Shown piece after piece: positions 34,985 to 47,567 of a DNA stretch of 64,000 bases. Both the position numbers and the translations under genes were made by a program. The DNA lies in contig CM034546.1 of assembly GCA_020055645.1 (NCBI GenBank), positions 31,186,001 to 31,250,000 on the forward strand, given 5' to 3'. The stretch's first letter is position 1; each line of letters begins with the position of its first letter. This stretch comes from Tomocerus qinae. Its lineage: Eukaryota; Arthropoda; Collembola; Entomobryomorpha; Tomoceridae. The notes beneath the pieces were generated by a model, which worked only from the letters and a program-made list of their open reading frames with translations, had not been told where the DNA came from and did no database searches.

Positions 34985-36020
34985 CCAAAAGCCAGGCTTG
35001 ACCTCTGAACGGTCCATTGCCAATACAGGCTAACTTGACCTCTAAACGGTCCATTGCCAATTTGGCTAACTTGACCTCTAAACGGTCCATTGCCAATATA
35101 TAGGCTAACTTGACCTCTAAACGGTCCAATGCCAATATAGGCTAACTTGACCTCTAAACGGTCCATTGCCAATATAGGCTAACTTGACCTCTAAACGGTC
35201 CATTGCCAATATATAGGCTAACTTGACCTCTAAACGGTCCATTGCCAATATATAGGCTAACTTGACCTCTAAACGGTCCATTGCCAATATAGGCTAACTT
35301 GACCTCTAAACGGTCCATTCCAATATAGGCTAACTTGACCTCTAAACGGTCCATTCCAATATAGGCTAACTTGACCTCTAAACGGTCCATTGCCAATATA
35401 GGCTAACTTGACCTCTAAACGGTCCATTGCCAATATAGGCTAACTTGACCTCTAAATAGGCTAACTTGACCTCTAAACGGTCCATTGCCAATATAGGCTA
35501 ACTTGACCTCTAAACGGTCCATTGCCAATTTGGCTAACTTGACCTCTAAACGGTCCATTCCAATATAGGCTAACTTGACCTCTAAACGGTCCATTGCCAA
35601 TATAGGCTAACTTGACCTCTAAACGGTCCATTGCCAATATAGGCTAACTTGACCTCTAAACGGTCCATTGCCAATATATAGGCTAACTTGACCTCTAAAC
35701 GGTCCATTGCCAATATACGCTAACTTGACCTCTAAACGGTCCATTGCCAATATATAGGCTAACTTGACCTCTAAACGGTCCATTGCCAATATAGGCTAAC
35801 TTGACCTCTAAACTTTCCATTGCCAATATAGTCTACCTTGACTTCTAAACGGTCTATTGCCACTTAAGGCTAACTAGACCTCTAAACGGCCCATTAACAA
35901 TACAGGCTTACTTGAACATTAAACGGTCCATTGCCAATACACCGGCTAACTTTACCTCTATACGGTCTATTGACAGTTAAGTTTAATTTAACCTCTAAAC
36001 GGTCCATTGACAGTTACTCA
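34985..36020. repeat. 37-41 bp satellite array, about 26 copies
   Basis: A unit including GGCTAACTTGACCTCTAAAC and GGTCCATTGCCAATATA runs through the whole kilobase. The middle is very homogeneous and the right edge (from about 35800) is diverged. Open frames on both strands here are by-products of the repeat. Confidence 0.92.
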
Positions 36021-37506
36021 AGGATGGAGTTCTGCTCGATAAATACAACGTATAGGAGAAAAGCAATCAAAAGAACATACATTATTCATTATATTAGTGT
36101 TGAATCCATCTGAATACTGGTGTAATTGGCCTACTCAGTTCCTACAAAATTGTTTGTAGAAGTACTAGCCACATGTACGACAGGACCTGGGTCCTGTGAC
36201 CGCCTAGTAATCAATATTATAATAGTTAAATGATATATGTATACATTTACTCTTAATTTCTGTCTACTTGTATATTCTACATTCCACATGTACAACGTAT
36301 CATTTTAATGTCAGCAAGTCACAACTATAATAATATTACATATACATACTTCAAATAGCCACAATTGTAAAAGTCAATCCTGATATTCACATGATATTTT
36401 ATCTAACTAATTATTCGCATACACAATGAATAAAACAATTTTTTCTCAACCAAAAGTTTATAAATACTCAACATTCACAATGTTTATCAGCACTATACAC
36501 ACAAATGACATTTTATTTGTAATTAATCGAAACTTATTGAAATGATATAAGCTAATAAACAATGTACATGTATATACTGTAGACATACCTTTGTAGCTCG
36601 TTGAATAAATAGAGGAACTGTGCCTACACCATGTTTCAATGTAACGGTAAATCTGAAAAAGCTATGCCTATCTAAACTCTGTCACATGTTTCTTATTTTC
36701 ACTCCTTCCACCATTATTATTATTAGTTATTGATAGAGATCTATATAATTCAAGCGCTAATATATATGTATTAAAACATATACATATATCCCATTAATCC
36801 TCAATGTTAAAATACAGTTTTATCTGCCATCTGTCTTGGCAAATAAGGTGACTGATGTCTTAGATAACTCGGGGCTGTAACATTTGAGGTTAATATTGAA
36901 CCTTTTAGAATGATATCGAACTTCCGAATTTGTGATGCGAAGACAATGCGGGGCTATAAAATTGTCAAATTTAATTGTTATTGAAATTTACCATGTTGTT
37001 ATAGCACATTTATTTTAATTGCAATAGCTGTGAGTGATGTATACACATAGCAATAATTTACTGACAAATTATAATACTGCTTCCTTCATTGAACAATAGT
37101 TTGTGAATTCAAATATGTAGGGCAGTGTTACACTTAACATTTTTATTTAGTATTTAGAGTCAATGACCGCAAATCAAATTTGTTATTACTTCTATTGAAA
37201 TTTAAACGCGTGAGATAACATGTTGTGAGTTTTAATCAGGAAAGAGTAAAAATGGATTGTATACTATTATTGCAGCCAATGCAGCACGAGCACAGTGTCA
37301 ATTCCATGCCAAAGTGAATTATTTTTACGTTTTCCACCTTAGAACAGGAGCTAGATCTAATCTGATTACGTCATATTCATCATTCAGGCATTTAGGCACA
37401 ATTTTAGCTTTACCCAAAAGCCCATTTTATTAAAAACAATTTGCACAACCGTTGTTGCATTGTCGTCTATTTCTATTAGTTAATTTTTGACAGTTTGATT
37501 TCCGGA
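36021..37506. other. Intergenic, no gene recognised
   Basis: AT-rich sequence between the satellite and the ubiquitin-conjugating enzyme gene; it should contain that gene's promoter. No motif stands out. Confidence 0.55.
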
Positions 37507-38890
37507 ATGGATCCTTGTGCGGTCGAGGACTTCCTACCACCATTGGATTCTCATGTTGATAGCAAAATGGAGAAAAGTGATTCACCTCAGCGCCACGATG
37601 CCATTAATAAGGATAATGCCTCCCATGTTTCGGCACAAGAATCAAACAGGTATATTTATTGACTTCAGGTTTAATTTTAACTTCGCTAATGATTGTTAGA
37701 TTTCAGGTAATGGTAGGTCGATATGTTGTAACATTTTTTCTTAATTTTTTAAAGTTGATTTACACTAGGGAATAAAAAAGGAGTACCTTTTTTACAAAAA
37801 AGTACTACTTTTTCTAAAATAGTAGTCCTTTTTACCTCTTTTACCTTATTCACATGTAAATTTGAAGTAAATGGGACAGGCGGTTATATCAAAAAAGGCA
37901 AAAGGTGCAATAGGACTGCTTTTTTAAAATCGTACTCTTATCTTTTTTATAACAAAGGCAAAAAAAGTGAAAGGCAAAAAAGGTCCTTTTTTGTTTCCTG
38001 ATTTACACCAGTAAAACTGTTATCAGATTTATTTTTTAAAACTGTATAAAATAAAAGAATAACAATTTTTTCTGTGAAAAATGCATTACCGCAGCCAGAA
38101 TAAATTTCGGGAAGGGCCCGAAAAATTAGCGCAATTGTTTCTTTAGCTTTTAAAGCACACTTTTTATATTTAATTTCGTAGGTAAGGGCAGCGCTGCCTG
38201 GCACCCCCTTCTCACTGGGGTTTGTCCCCTAATGAGTATGCAATGCGTATATTATATAATTGGATTTCATTTGTATCTAAATAAAGCATTTATACTTTTA
38301 TACTTTACCTATAGGGATTTTATAGTTTTTATATAAGATTTATTGTTTTAAACTAACTCAACTGAAAATAATTTCTCAGAGCAAGTTGTGGCAAAAGAGT
38401 TGAGACTATAAACGATGGATCTGATGAAAATATTGAAACTGAACAAGGCAAGGAATTTAGCATTTCTACCACCCGCCACATATGCAGAGAGTGGCATAGT
38501 TTGATGAATGAAGGTCCTGAAGGAATTGCCGGTGGTCCAACTGAAGATAATATTTTGATTTGGGAAGTCTTCATTCCTGCCCCAAATAAAAGACCGCTGA
38601 AGGCTAAAATGATTTTCTCGGAGAAATTTCCTTTTGAATGTCCAAAAATATTTTTTGAAAAGGTATTATTTCATCCCAATATATCTCCTAAGGACGGCAA
38701 AGTGTGCGTGCAAGATTTAGAGAAGATTTGGACTCCTGCTCACACAATTTGGTCTTTGCTTGGATCTGTACAAATGCTTCTATCAGATCCGAACCCTACA
38801 CATCCCATTAATGTAATGGCGGCCGAAGTTCTGCTTCAAAATGTAGACATGTACAATAGTATAGCTCTTCAGTGTTTTGAAAGTGAGTAA
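37507..38890 (+). CDS. Ubiquitin-conjugating enzyme E2, divergent
   Basis: Two exons, 37507-37649 and 38380-38890 (donor CAG|GTATAT, acceptor TTTCTCAG), encode 217 residues. The first about 75 residues are a polar N-terminal extension (MDPCAVEDFLPPLDSH). The UBC fold follows: EWHSLMNEGPEGIAGGPTED, ILIWEVFI, FPFECPKIFF, the HPN motif near residue 145 and the catalytic cysteine in DGKVCVQDL near 157, then WTPAHTIWSLLGSVQMLL and SDPNP. These are the landmarks of class II/III E2 enzymes, which take ubiquitin from E1 and pass it on with an E3 ligase. The core resembles Rad6/UBE2D-like proteins but is quite diverged, so I give no symbol. Its 730-base intron carries a MITE. Confidence 0.85.
37766..37999. 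mobile_element. MITE-like dispersed element, copy 2, in an E2 gene intron
   Basis: Reverse-complement relative of 2724-2965, 234 bp. It is flanked by a 9-bp direct repeat GATTTACAC (37757-37765 and 38000-38008), a clear target duplication; 9-10 bp duplications are typical of Mutator-type transposition. Confidence 0.8.
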
Positions 38891-40066
38891 CAAAATTAAT
38901 TTGCATTCTTTACTCTTCTCACCAAATAATTAATGTTAATAAAAATATAGCAAAGAAATAGCGTTTTTGTTGTCTACGGGAAAATTGGAATAGGTCAGAT
39001 AAATCATAAATTTTAAATGGGTAGTAACCTGAAAAACAAATAATAAAGTCAGTTTTTAAAAAAGTTTAGCTCTACATCAATCATATGTATAAATATTAAT
39101 GTTGACTCATAAATGTCATAAAGCATTAGGAAAAACCCCGGAGCCGGTTTTTGATATTTTGGTAACAAGTGTCCAAAGAGCGCAGATACGAAACATAATA
39201 CCAAAGTAAGTCAAAGAATATTTGAATTCAAATTTTGGTTCCCATTTCGTTTAAACTTAGTGGTAGTAGAGGTAGTAGGTTTTGACGAAACTTAATTGAA
39301 ATCCGTAAAACCAAACTTAACGGCCTTAAAATAAACAAAATACAAATATTCACCGTTTTAAAATAAAAATTAGAAAATTTTAAGTATTGTATCAGGCTGT
39401 GCGTGTGCTCCAGTCTCAGTGTATTGTCGTTTCCCGGGACAGGATAAAACTATAAACCCGAGACTGGATTCCCAATTAACAAAGAAGGAAATAGAACAAC
39501 ATCATTTAGAAGGTGTGTCATTTAGCGTGTGTAAATATAAGTCAAGACCCCGTAAATAGGTCTCACGTTGACACTTATTGCTGTTTATGAGACAATATGG
39601 TGTAATATTAATGTGGAGTGTATACGTCACGCCACAATACGTCACGTCCGAAGAAGAATAAATATGGGCTTTTCGCATTAATATAACTTATCCATGGAGT
39701 GGGAAATATTTCAGTAAGCAATCATGCCCGCAAGCTTAATATTATATAGGTACCTATTTCTCTACTCTACAGCAATCTATTTGCTTTCATTATAGTTACA
39801 ACTACTTTAATAGTCTTGGTAGATATAACCAAAGTATGCGGTACAGAGTACAGCGGACTACTATTAATTAATTCTTAAACATGCAACAAGACTCTTGCTG
39901 AACACTGTACCACAATGAAAAATGGATTGATTGATTGGAATACGCATTCCGTTGTCCTCTTGCTCTTTTATTTTTAGTTTCATTCCTCCTTTGTACTTTT
40001 CTGCGACAGTGTCTATCGACTGCTCTGCTATTGATAATTTTTTGAAAACCTGACTTAAGTTCCAAA
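38891..40066. other. Intergenic, no gene recognised
   Basis: AT-rich spacer between the E2 gene and an ionotropic receptor gene on the same strand. Nothing recognised. Confidence 0.55.
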
Positions 40067-42046
40067 ATGATTTCTAAATACATTTTCTCAATATTTTGCA
40101 TCAATTATACTGTAACTCTCGGATATTGTAACATCTTAACCGAAGTTATTGCTAATGAAGTTGACAAACACTACAAACCAACAACAATTCGTGTAATTAC
40201 AAGTGAAAATCAACGACATAATATTTGTATCAACTGGGAATTACTAGCAATTTATCCCCATCTGGATTTTAAACTCAATAAAGAAAATCGTTTGTCACTC
40301 CATCACACATTTTACACTTCCGTAGTTATCGTGTGGTTAGAATTAGCAAAATCAGATAGTGAGCAGGAAATCATTTTACATGAAATTGGAATAACTGTAA
40401 ATCGTCGATGGGATCGGTTGGTAGTTGTAGGAAATGATATCCAACTGGAAAGTTTCATGGCAAAGCAAGTAATACAGAAATTAAGAAATAAAATTGCGTT
40501 TTCTCTAGACAGAAATGACATTTGGGTGGATTCTATCGTTTATAGTGGAGGGTCAATGCAAAAGGTGAATTCCATAGAGAATATTATAGTGGCCAACCCA
40601 ATGGGTGCAAATCTACGTGGACGTCATTTCAAAGTCTCCGGCTGTGAATTCCCTCCATGGTCATATAAAGTTGGAGAAAGGCCAAATGGGGAAGTTATTA
40701 TGGAAGGCAATTTTGTCAGCATGTTAAATGCAGCGGCAGAGAAATTCAACTTTACTTACGAGTCTGCATACACAGGTTGGGAATATGGGACGTTACAGGA
40801 AAATGGATCATGGACTGGGATGCTGTCGAATGTTTTGTATACAGAAAGGGGCTTTGAATTCACATTTTGGTTAGGTCATGATATTAATTACCCGGATTTC
40901 GATTACCCAAGCTATTTAGTAGAAGCAGAAGTATTTTACGTGACTGGACATCCAAAAACAGAAATCCCTTGGAATGCTTTCCTACTTCCCTTTTCGAATA
41001 ATCTGTGGATATTTTTGCTCGTCAGTTTCGTACTTCTAGGGATTGTCCAAGCAATTGCCACTTATTTAAAACAAGGAAGAAAATTGAATCATGCAGTCTG
41101 GGCGAATGCTACCTTTCGGCCGTATTCCTTGGCGATGGAACAAGGACTAGCAGATATTCCTAAGGGATTGAGAGGCTTCAGCCTCGTTTGGCTTCTAGCA
41201 TGTACCATTTTGGGAACTGGATACAGATCAAAATTGAGAACAAATTTAATGTTTCCAGCTCCGGAGATAATACCATTGACAGTGCAGGAGTTGGGACTAC
41301 GAAATGATTATTCAGTTACACTTTACGTCATGGGGCAACTTGAACTCTCAATTATGCGGCAATCAGAGGAGACACACGTCAAGCAGATTCGGCCTAGACT
41401 GTCGTTTGAATTCCATAACGCGGAGAAATGTCTGGAGAAAGCGCTTTTGAATTATCATACTGCATGCGTTGCTTGGTCTCCGTTTCTAGAGCAAGAAATT
41501 GCAAGGACGATGACCTTATCAAGTCAAATGGAACCGTTAGTCAGATCTAAAAATAATTTCAAACGAATTTCCAACTCCATGGCCTTTCAAAAGCATTCTA
41601 TCTTTGTTGACGCATTTTTTGGAATTACTGGAGCTGCAAGTGATTCCGGTTTAATGCAAAGATGGCAAGATGAAGCTAATTATAAATTCAAAAAAATTGG
41701 AATCCAAACCGTAAAAAATGATACTAGTAGCCCTATTTATAAAACATTGGCAACTCTACTTTCAGTAGATGGCAATGACAGAAAACCATTAACGCTGGAC
41801 AATCTGAGAGTCGTGTTTTCATTACTTCCCATCGGATTCTGCTTCAGCTTAATTGGTTTTATTTTTGAACATTTATCAAAACTTTGTCGGAAGGAAAAAA
41901 TTTCTCCTATTCTCATCAAAGTCGCTACTAAAGAAAATCAGATAGAAGCAAAATTGGAACCAGAAATAAATACTTCAGCATTACTGCAATGCAGTAAGAC
42001 AGTAAAACAACTGCAAAGGCAAATTAAATCTGATATCGTGGAATGA
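40067..42046 (+). CDS. Ionotropic receptor, intact, single exon
   Basis: 659 residues. A signal peptide (MISKYIFSIFCINYTVTLG) starts at the ATG at 40067. A ligand-binding S1 lobe lies near residues 185-290 (GCEFPPWSYK, FVSMLNAAAEKFNFTYES, GSWTGMLSNV). Helix M1 is near 311-333 (WIFLLVSFVLLGIVQAIATYL), then a pore loop (MEQGLADIPKGLRG) and M3 near 371-392 (VWLLACTILGTGYRSKL), whose YRSKL ending is typical of ionotropic receptors. S2 is followed by M4 near 580-603 (LPIGFCFSLIGFIFEHL) and a cytoplasmic tail. The order matches iGluR-derived chemoreceptors, cation channels in chemosensory cilia. The glutamate-contacting Arg is not evident, as usual for divergent members. No intron or lesion seen. 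Confidence 0.88.
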   Translation: MISKYIFSIFCINYTVTLGYCNILTEVIANEVDKHYKPTTIRVITSENQRHNICINWELLAIYPHLDFKLNKENRLSLHHTFYTSVVIVWLELAKSDSEQEIILHEIGITVNRRWDRLVVVGNDIQLESFMAKQVIQKLRNKIAFSLDRNDIWVDSIVYSGGSMQKVNSIENIIVANPMGANLRGRHFKVSGCEFPPWSYKVGERPNGEVIMEGNFVSMLNAAAEKFNFTYESAYTGWEYGTLQENGSWTGMLSNVLYTERGFEFTFWLGHDINYPDFDYPSYLVEAEVFYVTGHPKTEIPWNAFLLPFSNNLWIFLLVSFVLLGIVQAIATYLKQGRKLNHAVWANATFRPYSLAMEQGLADIPKGLRGFSLVWLLACTILGTGYRSKLRTNLMFPAPEIIPLTVQELGLRNDYSVTLYVMGQLELSIMRQSEETHVKQIRPRLSFEFHNAEKCLEKALLNYHTACVAWSPFLEQEIARTMTLSSQMEPLVRSKNNFKRISNSMAFQKHSIFVDAFFGITGAASDSGLMQRWQDEANYKFKKIGIQTVKNDTSSPIYKTLATLLSVDGNDRKPLTLDNLRVVFSLLPIGFCFSLIGFIFEHLSKLCRKEKISPILIKVATKENQIEAKLEPEINTSALLQCSKTVKQLQRQIKSDIVE

Positions 42047-42746
42047 TAGAAGGAAATAAGGATGATATGTATGTAATTATTAATTTTTTCATTTCGTTTT
42101 TAATTCCTTAAACTACTCAGTCGTACACTCAGTAATTGTAATTGATAGACTCTAAAAACATTTTTAATTCTTTGAACAAGTTTTATTCGTTCTTTAATGC
42201 CAGTTAATCAAAAATAAATTTTAGAATCCTCAATAGCCATTTACCTCAATTTAGCCTCAATGGAAAACCCATGAACGTCATTAGACGTAACGTCACCTCA
42301 TTTCTCTTAGCTTCTAGCCCATTAGTAGCCTCTTGTCAACACCACATGTATAGTATTATTTTGATAATTAATTAAGGGGCTAATCAGAAATGTTTCATCG
42401 AAAATAAAGTTTTAAAACTTTTATTTAAATAAATCTTGTGTATCTGTACTAATCTGACTAATCAATGTCTAACATTTATCATTTTTACCATTAAATGTAT
42501 TTTTACCTGGATGTATATGAAATAATTTTGGCATCAACTTAAATGTGGTATGAAGATTATAAATTCTGACGCAGTAGAATGGGAATGTTATTCAGAGCAT
42601 TGAATGTATGTAGATGGGTTTGCCAACTATGCGAATAGGTATACTAGTGAAACATATTATAAATATTATGAATACAATAAAGCAACTATAGATATCAAAT
42701 GTACTTTCGTCACTTATTTCCTGCTTTCTTGCCAAAAGTAGTCATC
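42047..42746. other. Intergenic, no gene recognised
   Basis: AT-rich region between the ionotropic receptor and the palindromic element; nothing recognised. Confidence 0.5.
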
Positions 42747-43020
42747 ATATCGTCTGCTTAATATTACAAGGTAACAAGCCATTTTATCATGACTGCTACA
42801 AAGTAACAAACCATTTTATCATGGCTGAGACAAAGTAACAAACCATTTTATCATGACCGCGACAAAGTAACAAACCACTGTATCAGGAGTTAGGTTTGTT
42901 ACCTTGTCGCAGCCATGATAAAATGGTTTGTTACTTTGTCTCAGCCATGATAAAATGGTTTGTTACTTTGTAGCAGCCATGATAAAATGGCTTGTTACTG
43001 TAATATTAAGCAGACGATAT
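42747..43020. mobile_element. Palindromic element with internal repeats
   Basis: Both ends carry ATATCGTCTGCTTAATATTA as a perfect inverted repeat. Each arm contains three to four copies of a module of about 36 bases (GTAACAAACCATTTTATCAT followed by G-C-TG-GACAAA), in opposite orientation in the two arms, so the whole 274 bp folds into one long hairpin around a short TCAGGAGTTAGG centre. No ORF. Confidence 0.85.
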
Positions 43021-44617
43021 CTATTTAAATGAATAAATGATAATCAATACCAAAACCACAAATGAAGGAGTTTTAAGAATTTTTTCCTTGATAGCTTTTC
43101 CTATAATGGCTTAGATCATTACACCAAAGAATAACTAAGTTTTGCTTTTAAACTTTATTCAATATTATTATTTTGCAGTTACTGGCTTGCTCTTGGCATT
43201 GGAGTAGGGTGTTCCAAAGTGTCAAACATGATATAAATATCAAATAGAGTTTATTGAAATATGGATCTAAACCTTTTCATAATCCTATTAGTATCCGCCT
43301 TTTTAACTTTCAACGGTGGCATGTGTAAAATATTTTGTGACATTGGAGACAAAGACCACCCTAACATAAAAGTATCTAAAGTCGCATTAAAAAAACTTCC
43401 AAACTACTCATGGTCATATTGGGATCCTTATGTTGTCAGAAAAGGCATCAAAAAGATTACTTTGCAATGTTTGAGTGACAAACCAGTTCTATGGCTGAAT
43501 ACCATTGGCATTGTGAGATAATATACATACTATTTAAATGAACGTATCAAGTCAAACTTTAAAAAAATATAATCATTTATACTTTAAAATTGCAGGGCTA
43601 TACTGGCAAAATTAAAACAAGTTTTCAAACGATAGTTGCGCCTGATAATACTTCTTATCTTGACGTGTGCTACACCGCCAGTATTACATTAGAGGAATTT
43701 GATGAAAGCGTTACTGGGCGTTACTCTTGTGGATATGCTAATTTAAAGACAGTGGCACATATTTTCATTTTCGGAGGCCGAGGTATTTTATTGTATAAGA
43801 TTTATATTTGGAATTAATTTTATGCATTCAGAATTAAAATTAGTTTTCTTTACTCACAATGCTATGATACGATTTGCGCAAGGCCCTATCCGACCTATAC
43901 CCATACTCATCGACATTTTTCAACGAAAAATAATACTTGACCTTTGACACCTTGTAGAGGTCAACAATTTTGAAATGTTTTCCCCTATAAACTATAGCTT
44001 TATAAGGGCTTTATTTTTAATCGGGCAGAATTTTGATTAAACAATTCCTTATATGAAAAACTGCATATTTCAAAATTATTTCGTAATTATGAAAGGGGAG
44101 AACGTCCAATTTTTCACAAATTCAAAAAACACTCCGAGGTACAGCAATTGTTGACTTCCGTTCCAAGTTTCATCCAAATCGGATATTTCATATTCCGATT
44201 TTTTGGTGTTATTTCACATAGCCACTGAAATACTAAAAAATGATTTTTTGAACCTAACATATTAGTTAATAGCACTAAAATGCACAGATAAATGTAGCTA
44301 AAAGTATCCACTGAAGATCTACTTCTTTCATTTTCCTATATCAAACAATTTCTGTCAGGTATTACTCTATTCAGATATATTTTCCAGCTCATTTTTAATC
44401 TTATTAACCTATATCTATTGTACTTGGCTGTCGAAGCAGTGAGCTCTGAAGGAATGGTGACTGGAGAAGAATAGGCCACAAACCAGTCTGGTGGGTGGTC
44501 TATTGATTCTCAATCACGATTTCTTTGCAGCTCACTATTTCGCCAGCAAAGAACAAAAGACCAACTAATAGGATTAAAAATGAACCGGAAACGTTAGCTG
44601 AATATGATAATAGACAG

Positions 44618-44781
44618 GCACGTATCAAGAAATTTGGTCAAGGGGGGCGCAACCAAAAATAATATCAAAAAAGAGACATTTTTTACAATTTTTTATCCTT
44701 TTTGGGAAAAATTGTCACTTTATATCACATTTAGGTGGTGCTTCACCCCCTTTGCCCACCCCCTACTGGATACGTGCCAGC
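44618..44781. mobile_element. Short TIR element in kinase intron, copy 1
   Basis: Begins GGCACGTATCAAGAAATTTG and ends TACTGGATACGTGCC, giving GGCACGTATC inverted ends. GTCAAGGGGGGCG near the left and CCACCCCCTACTGG at the right are shared with 47403-47567. Confidence 0.7.
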
Positions 44782-46039
44782 TGCTAGATAATATTATATG
44801 TCCAAAATAGGAAAAATTAAATATGCAGCAGAAAAACCAACCTGTCCTTTGCCTTCGGTGAGCGTGAGCGGGGTCCTAGACTACTGCTTAATTTGCATAA
44901 TTAATGTTATATATATCTAGTAAAATCTGATAGTCCTGCTAGTTTAGACGTGGGTGTAGAAAATTTAATTGTGCTACACATATAGAAAATTACAGTGCAT
45001 CAAATGCTAATGGTGTTGGTCTTAGTTATTCAATCTTACTTTTTTCAATTTTTTTATTTCTAATATATATTGACGCAATAAAAGTTATGTATTTAATTAA
45101 TCATCGTAAATAGTCAATTCAAGTGGAGGGTTATTACTGCAACGGGGACAGATATTCAAAATGGACGTTCAAGACTTCAGAAATGGGCTTCAGAGGAGAG
45201 GTGAAGTGATTTTACCCTGTGCCCCAAACTACCCTAAAAATGTATCTATAAAATATGTTGGAAACAGAACGTCTACTTCTAATCCGGTATTTGAAACATA
45301 AATGTTACATAAAATGACAAATAAATAAAAATTGGTACCTATTTATAGGCATTTTAAAATTTTTAAAATATCACAAATGATTTTACAGAAACGACAGAAT
45401 AAGATAATAGACTACGGTATTGTGGAGTGTCCGGCATTATTTTGTGCTAATTTTCATTCGGTTTTTGAAGAAAATGAGCTAATGAACATTCATGATGGAT
45501 TCGAAATAATATGCTCATCTAATAATGAAGTTACAAACACTAATGAATCCGTTAGGATAATTGGTTTACCATCACCAGGTAAATATAACAAAATGGATAT
45601 TACGATATAATTGAGCATTCGGAGTGGTTGCAACTCATTCATCATTCATATCTACATTTTGTTTAGATATAATTGTAACTCCTACGGAAAGCAATAGAAG
45701 TTTATTTGTCCGCAACAATCAAAAGTTCAAGTTTTCTTGCCAGTCTGCGTCACCAGTGCGGATCGAAACAAATTATGAGCAACAACATACAATTATTACC
45801 ACCTTAAATCCTAAGGACTATTATAAATATAAATCAGAGTTAGAAGTCTTAATTAGCAACGGCACCTATTATTTATTAGTATATGGAAGTTTTGTTCCAG
45901 AACACTGGACAAATATAAATATTAGTGTATCTTGCAAAACCCTATCCGGAAATAATCTCTATAGCTGGTTTTACAGCTTTGTCAATGAAGATGGTGAGTT
46001 AAAAATTTATCACAGAAATTGGCACTAATATTTCTCTAG

Positions 46040-46191
46040 ATTTTCCTGTATACGAATTTTCTGAAGAAATTAAGAATCTGATTTATGGATTTTTAGCCAA
46101 CTTGTGGTCTTTTATAATTTTTGTAATTTTTATAATTTTTGTGGTGTGTGGTAGAACCCAATACCTATATATATTTTTAACAAATATTTGA
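46040..46191 (+). other. Alternative or duplicated exon of the kinase gene, ending in a hydrophobic tail
   Basis: After acceptor TTTCTCTAG, a phase-1 frame reads DFPVYEFSEEIKNLIYG, resembling the start of the next exon (VPIYQFNDNLDKTIHSLLRG at 46294). It then runs into about 20 hydrophobic residues (FIIFVIFIIFVVC) and stops at 46189-46191. It may be the relic of a duplicated exon, or a terminal exon giving a kinase-less membrane form. Confidence 0.4.
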
Positions 46192-47402
46192 TGGCCATAT
46201 CAATTTACATACATAGGAAAATTATGAGGAAAATAAATTTCATAAATAATTTGTTTGAATAGGCAATTAAAATTGTTTTTAAAATGTTTTTAGTCCCGAT
46301 ATACCAATTCAATGACAATCTGGACAAAACAATCCATTCATTGTTACGAGGACATTGTAATTCTCTGGATTTAAATTCCCCAAAAGTTTACTTTGTTCCC
46401 TGTTCCACATACTTTGAATGTCAAATGAAAGCTCCATTCATTGATTTATCGAAGGTGAGTCAAAATATTGCCTATTCCCCCAGTCTATGAAAGCCTAAGC
46501 TTCGTGATGACACTTTTGTAGGCTAAACTGTCACCTTGAGACCCCATACAGGCTACGAAATGTACGTGAATAAAATCTGTGATTAATTTTAAGAAGAATC
46601 AGAGACATTCGGCGTAGGAATGCAGTGGTAATAAAACACTGTGTACTTAAAACTGTTGATTTCTACATTTTGTAATATATCTGTATTCAATTGGATAAGG
46701 TAATTGTAAACAAATGAAGCTGAATTATTGAGAAGAAATATTAATTTATTTTTTAATTTTAACCTCTGAAATTTTAGTTGTATTTTGGCCATTACCTTAC
46801 GAACCCCCTTCAAATTCTTAATTAATTTAATTGTAGAATTCCTTCAAATACTGACATCAAAATAATTCTTGTAATTTTTGGATTTACCTTTTCCTTAGAA
46901 ATATCAACTCGAAACTTTCTTAAAAATTGAAAGAAAAAAGAATCCTTTATTAAGGAAACGGATATTTCAAGTTCCTAGGAATGTTTCTGGAATGCTAAGA
47001 TGTGTTGCATATCTAAGAGATATTTCAGTTATTATTTACCCAGAAATGAACGAAGAAGACGGTACATTTAAGACTGAGCATTGTAAGGATATAGATTTAT
47101 CAACATCTAAAACAATTAATATTCACAGAAATAATTTAATATTTTTGGAATATACAGATCCTCTTGCACTTCCAAGCAAGAAGACATTTCACCCAAAATA
47201 TTCACCTGTACCAATTATTTCAATAAATACTACCAAAATTATTTAAGGGGAATTTGTTCATTTACAATGCAAAATTCAACTTATGATTGTTATCACTTAT
47301 CCTGTGTTTTATTTTTTGTTTAAAAATGACACAAAACATCGCATTCCTTCAGGTATGATCTCCAATATATATCTAAACAATGTTCAAATATTTTTGCACA
47401 TA

Positions 47403-47567
47403 GGCATGGCATGCGTAGCCAGAAATTTTGTCAAGGGGGGCGAAAGCAAAAAGAAATTCAAAAATGACAAATTTTTGCATTCTTCCGCTATTTTTTGGAA
47501 AAAATATTCTGTTTTTCTCAGATTTAAGGACAGAGCTGCGCCCTCCCCCCCTACTGGATACTTGCTT
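47403..47567. mobile_element. Short TIR element in kinase intron, copy 2
   Basis: A related copy of 44618-44781 with diverged ends (GGCATGCGTAGCCAGAAATT ... CCCCCCTACTGGATACTTGC). It sits in the intron between two Ig exons. Confidence 0.6.

Noticed and set aside
34978-35600. Repetitive open frames on the minus strand
   Set aside because: They are translations of the 37-41 bp satellite; indels between units break the frame and there is no start or splice context.
44521-44640. Exon-like stretch after an acceptor TTTCTTTGCAG in the kinase intron
   Set aside because: The frame is lysine-rich without Ig features, has no matching donor, runs into the TIR element at 44618 and is not needed for frame continuity.
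47083-47247. Intron call removing the in-frame TAA of the kinase gene
   Set aside because: Splice-like ends and frame fit, but the 54 codons before the stop are open and protein-like in AT-rich DNA, so a nonsense change is likelier; kept as an alternative only.
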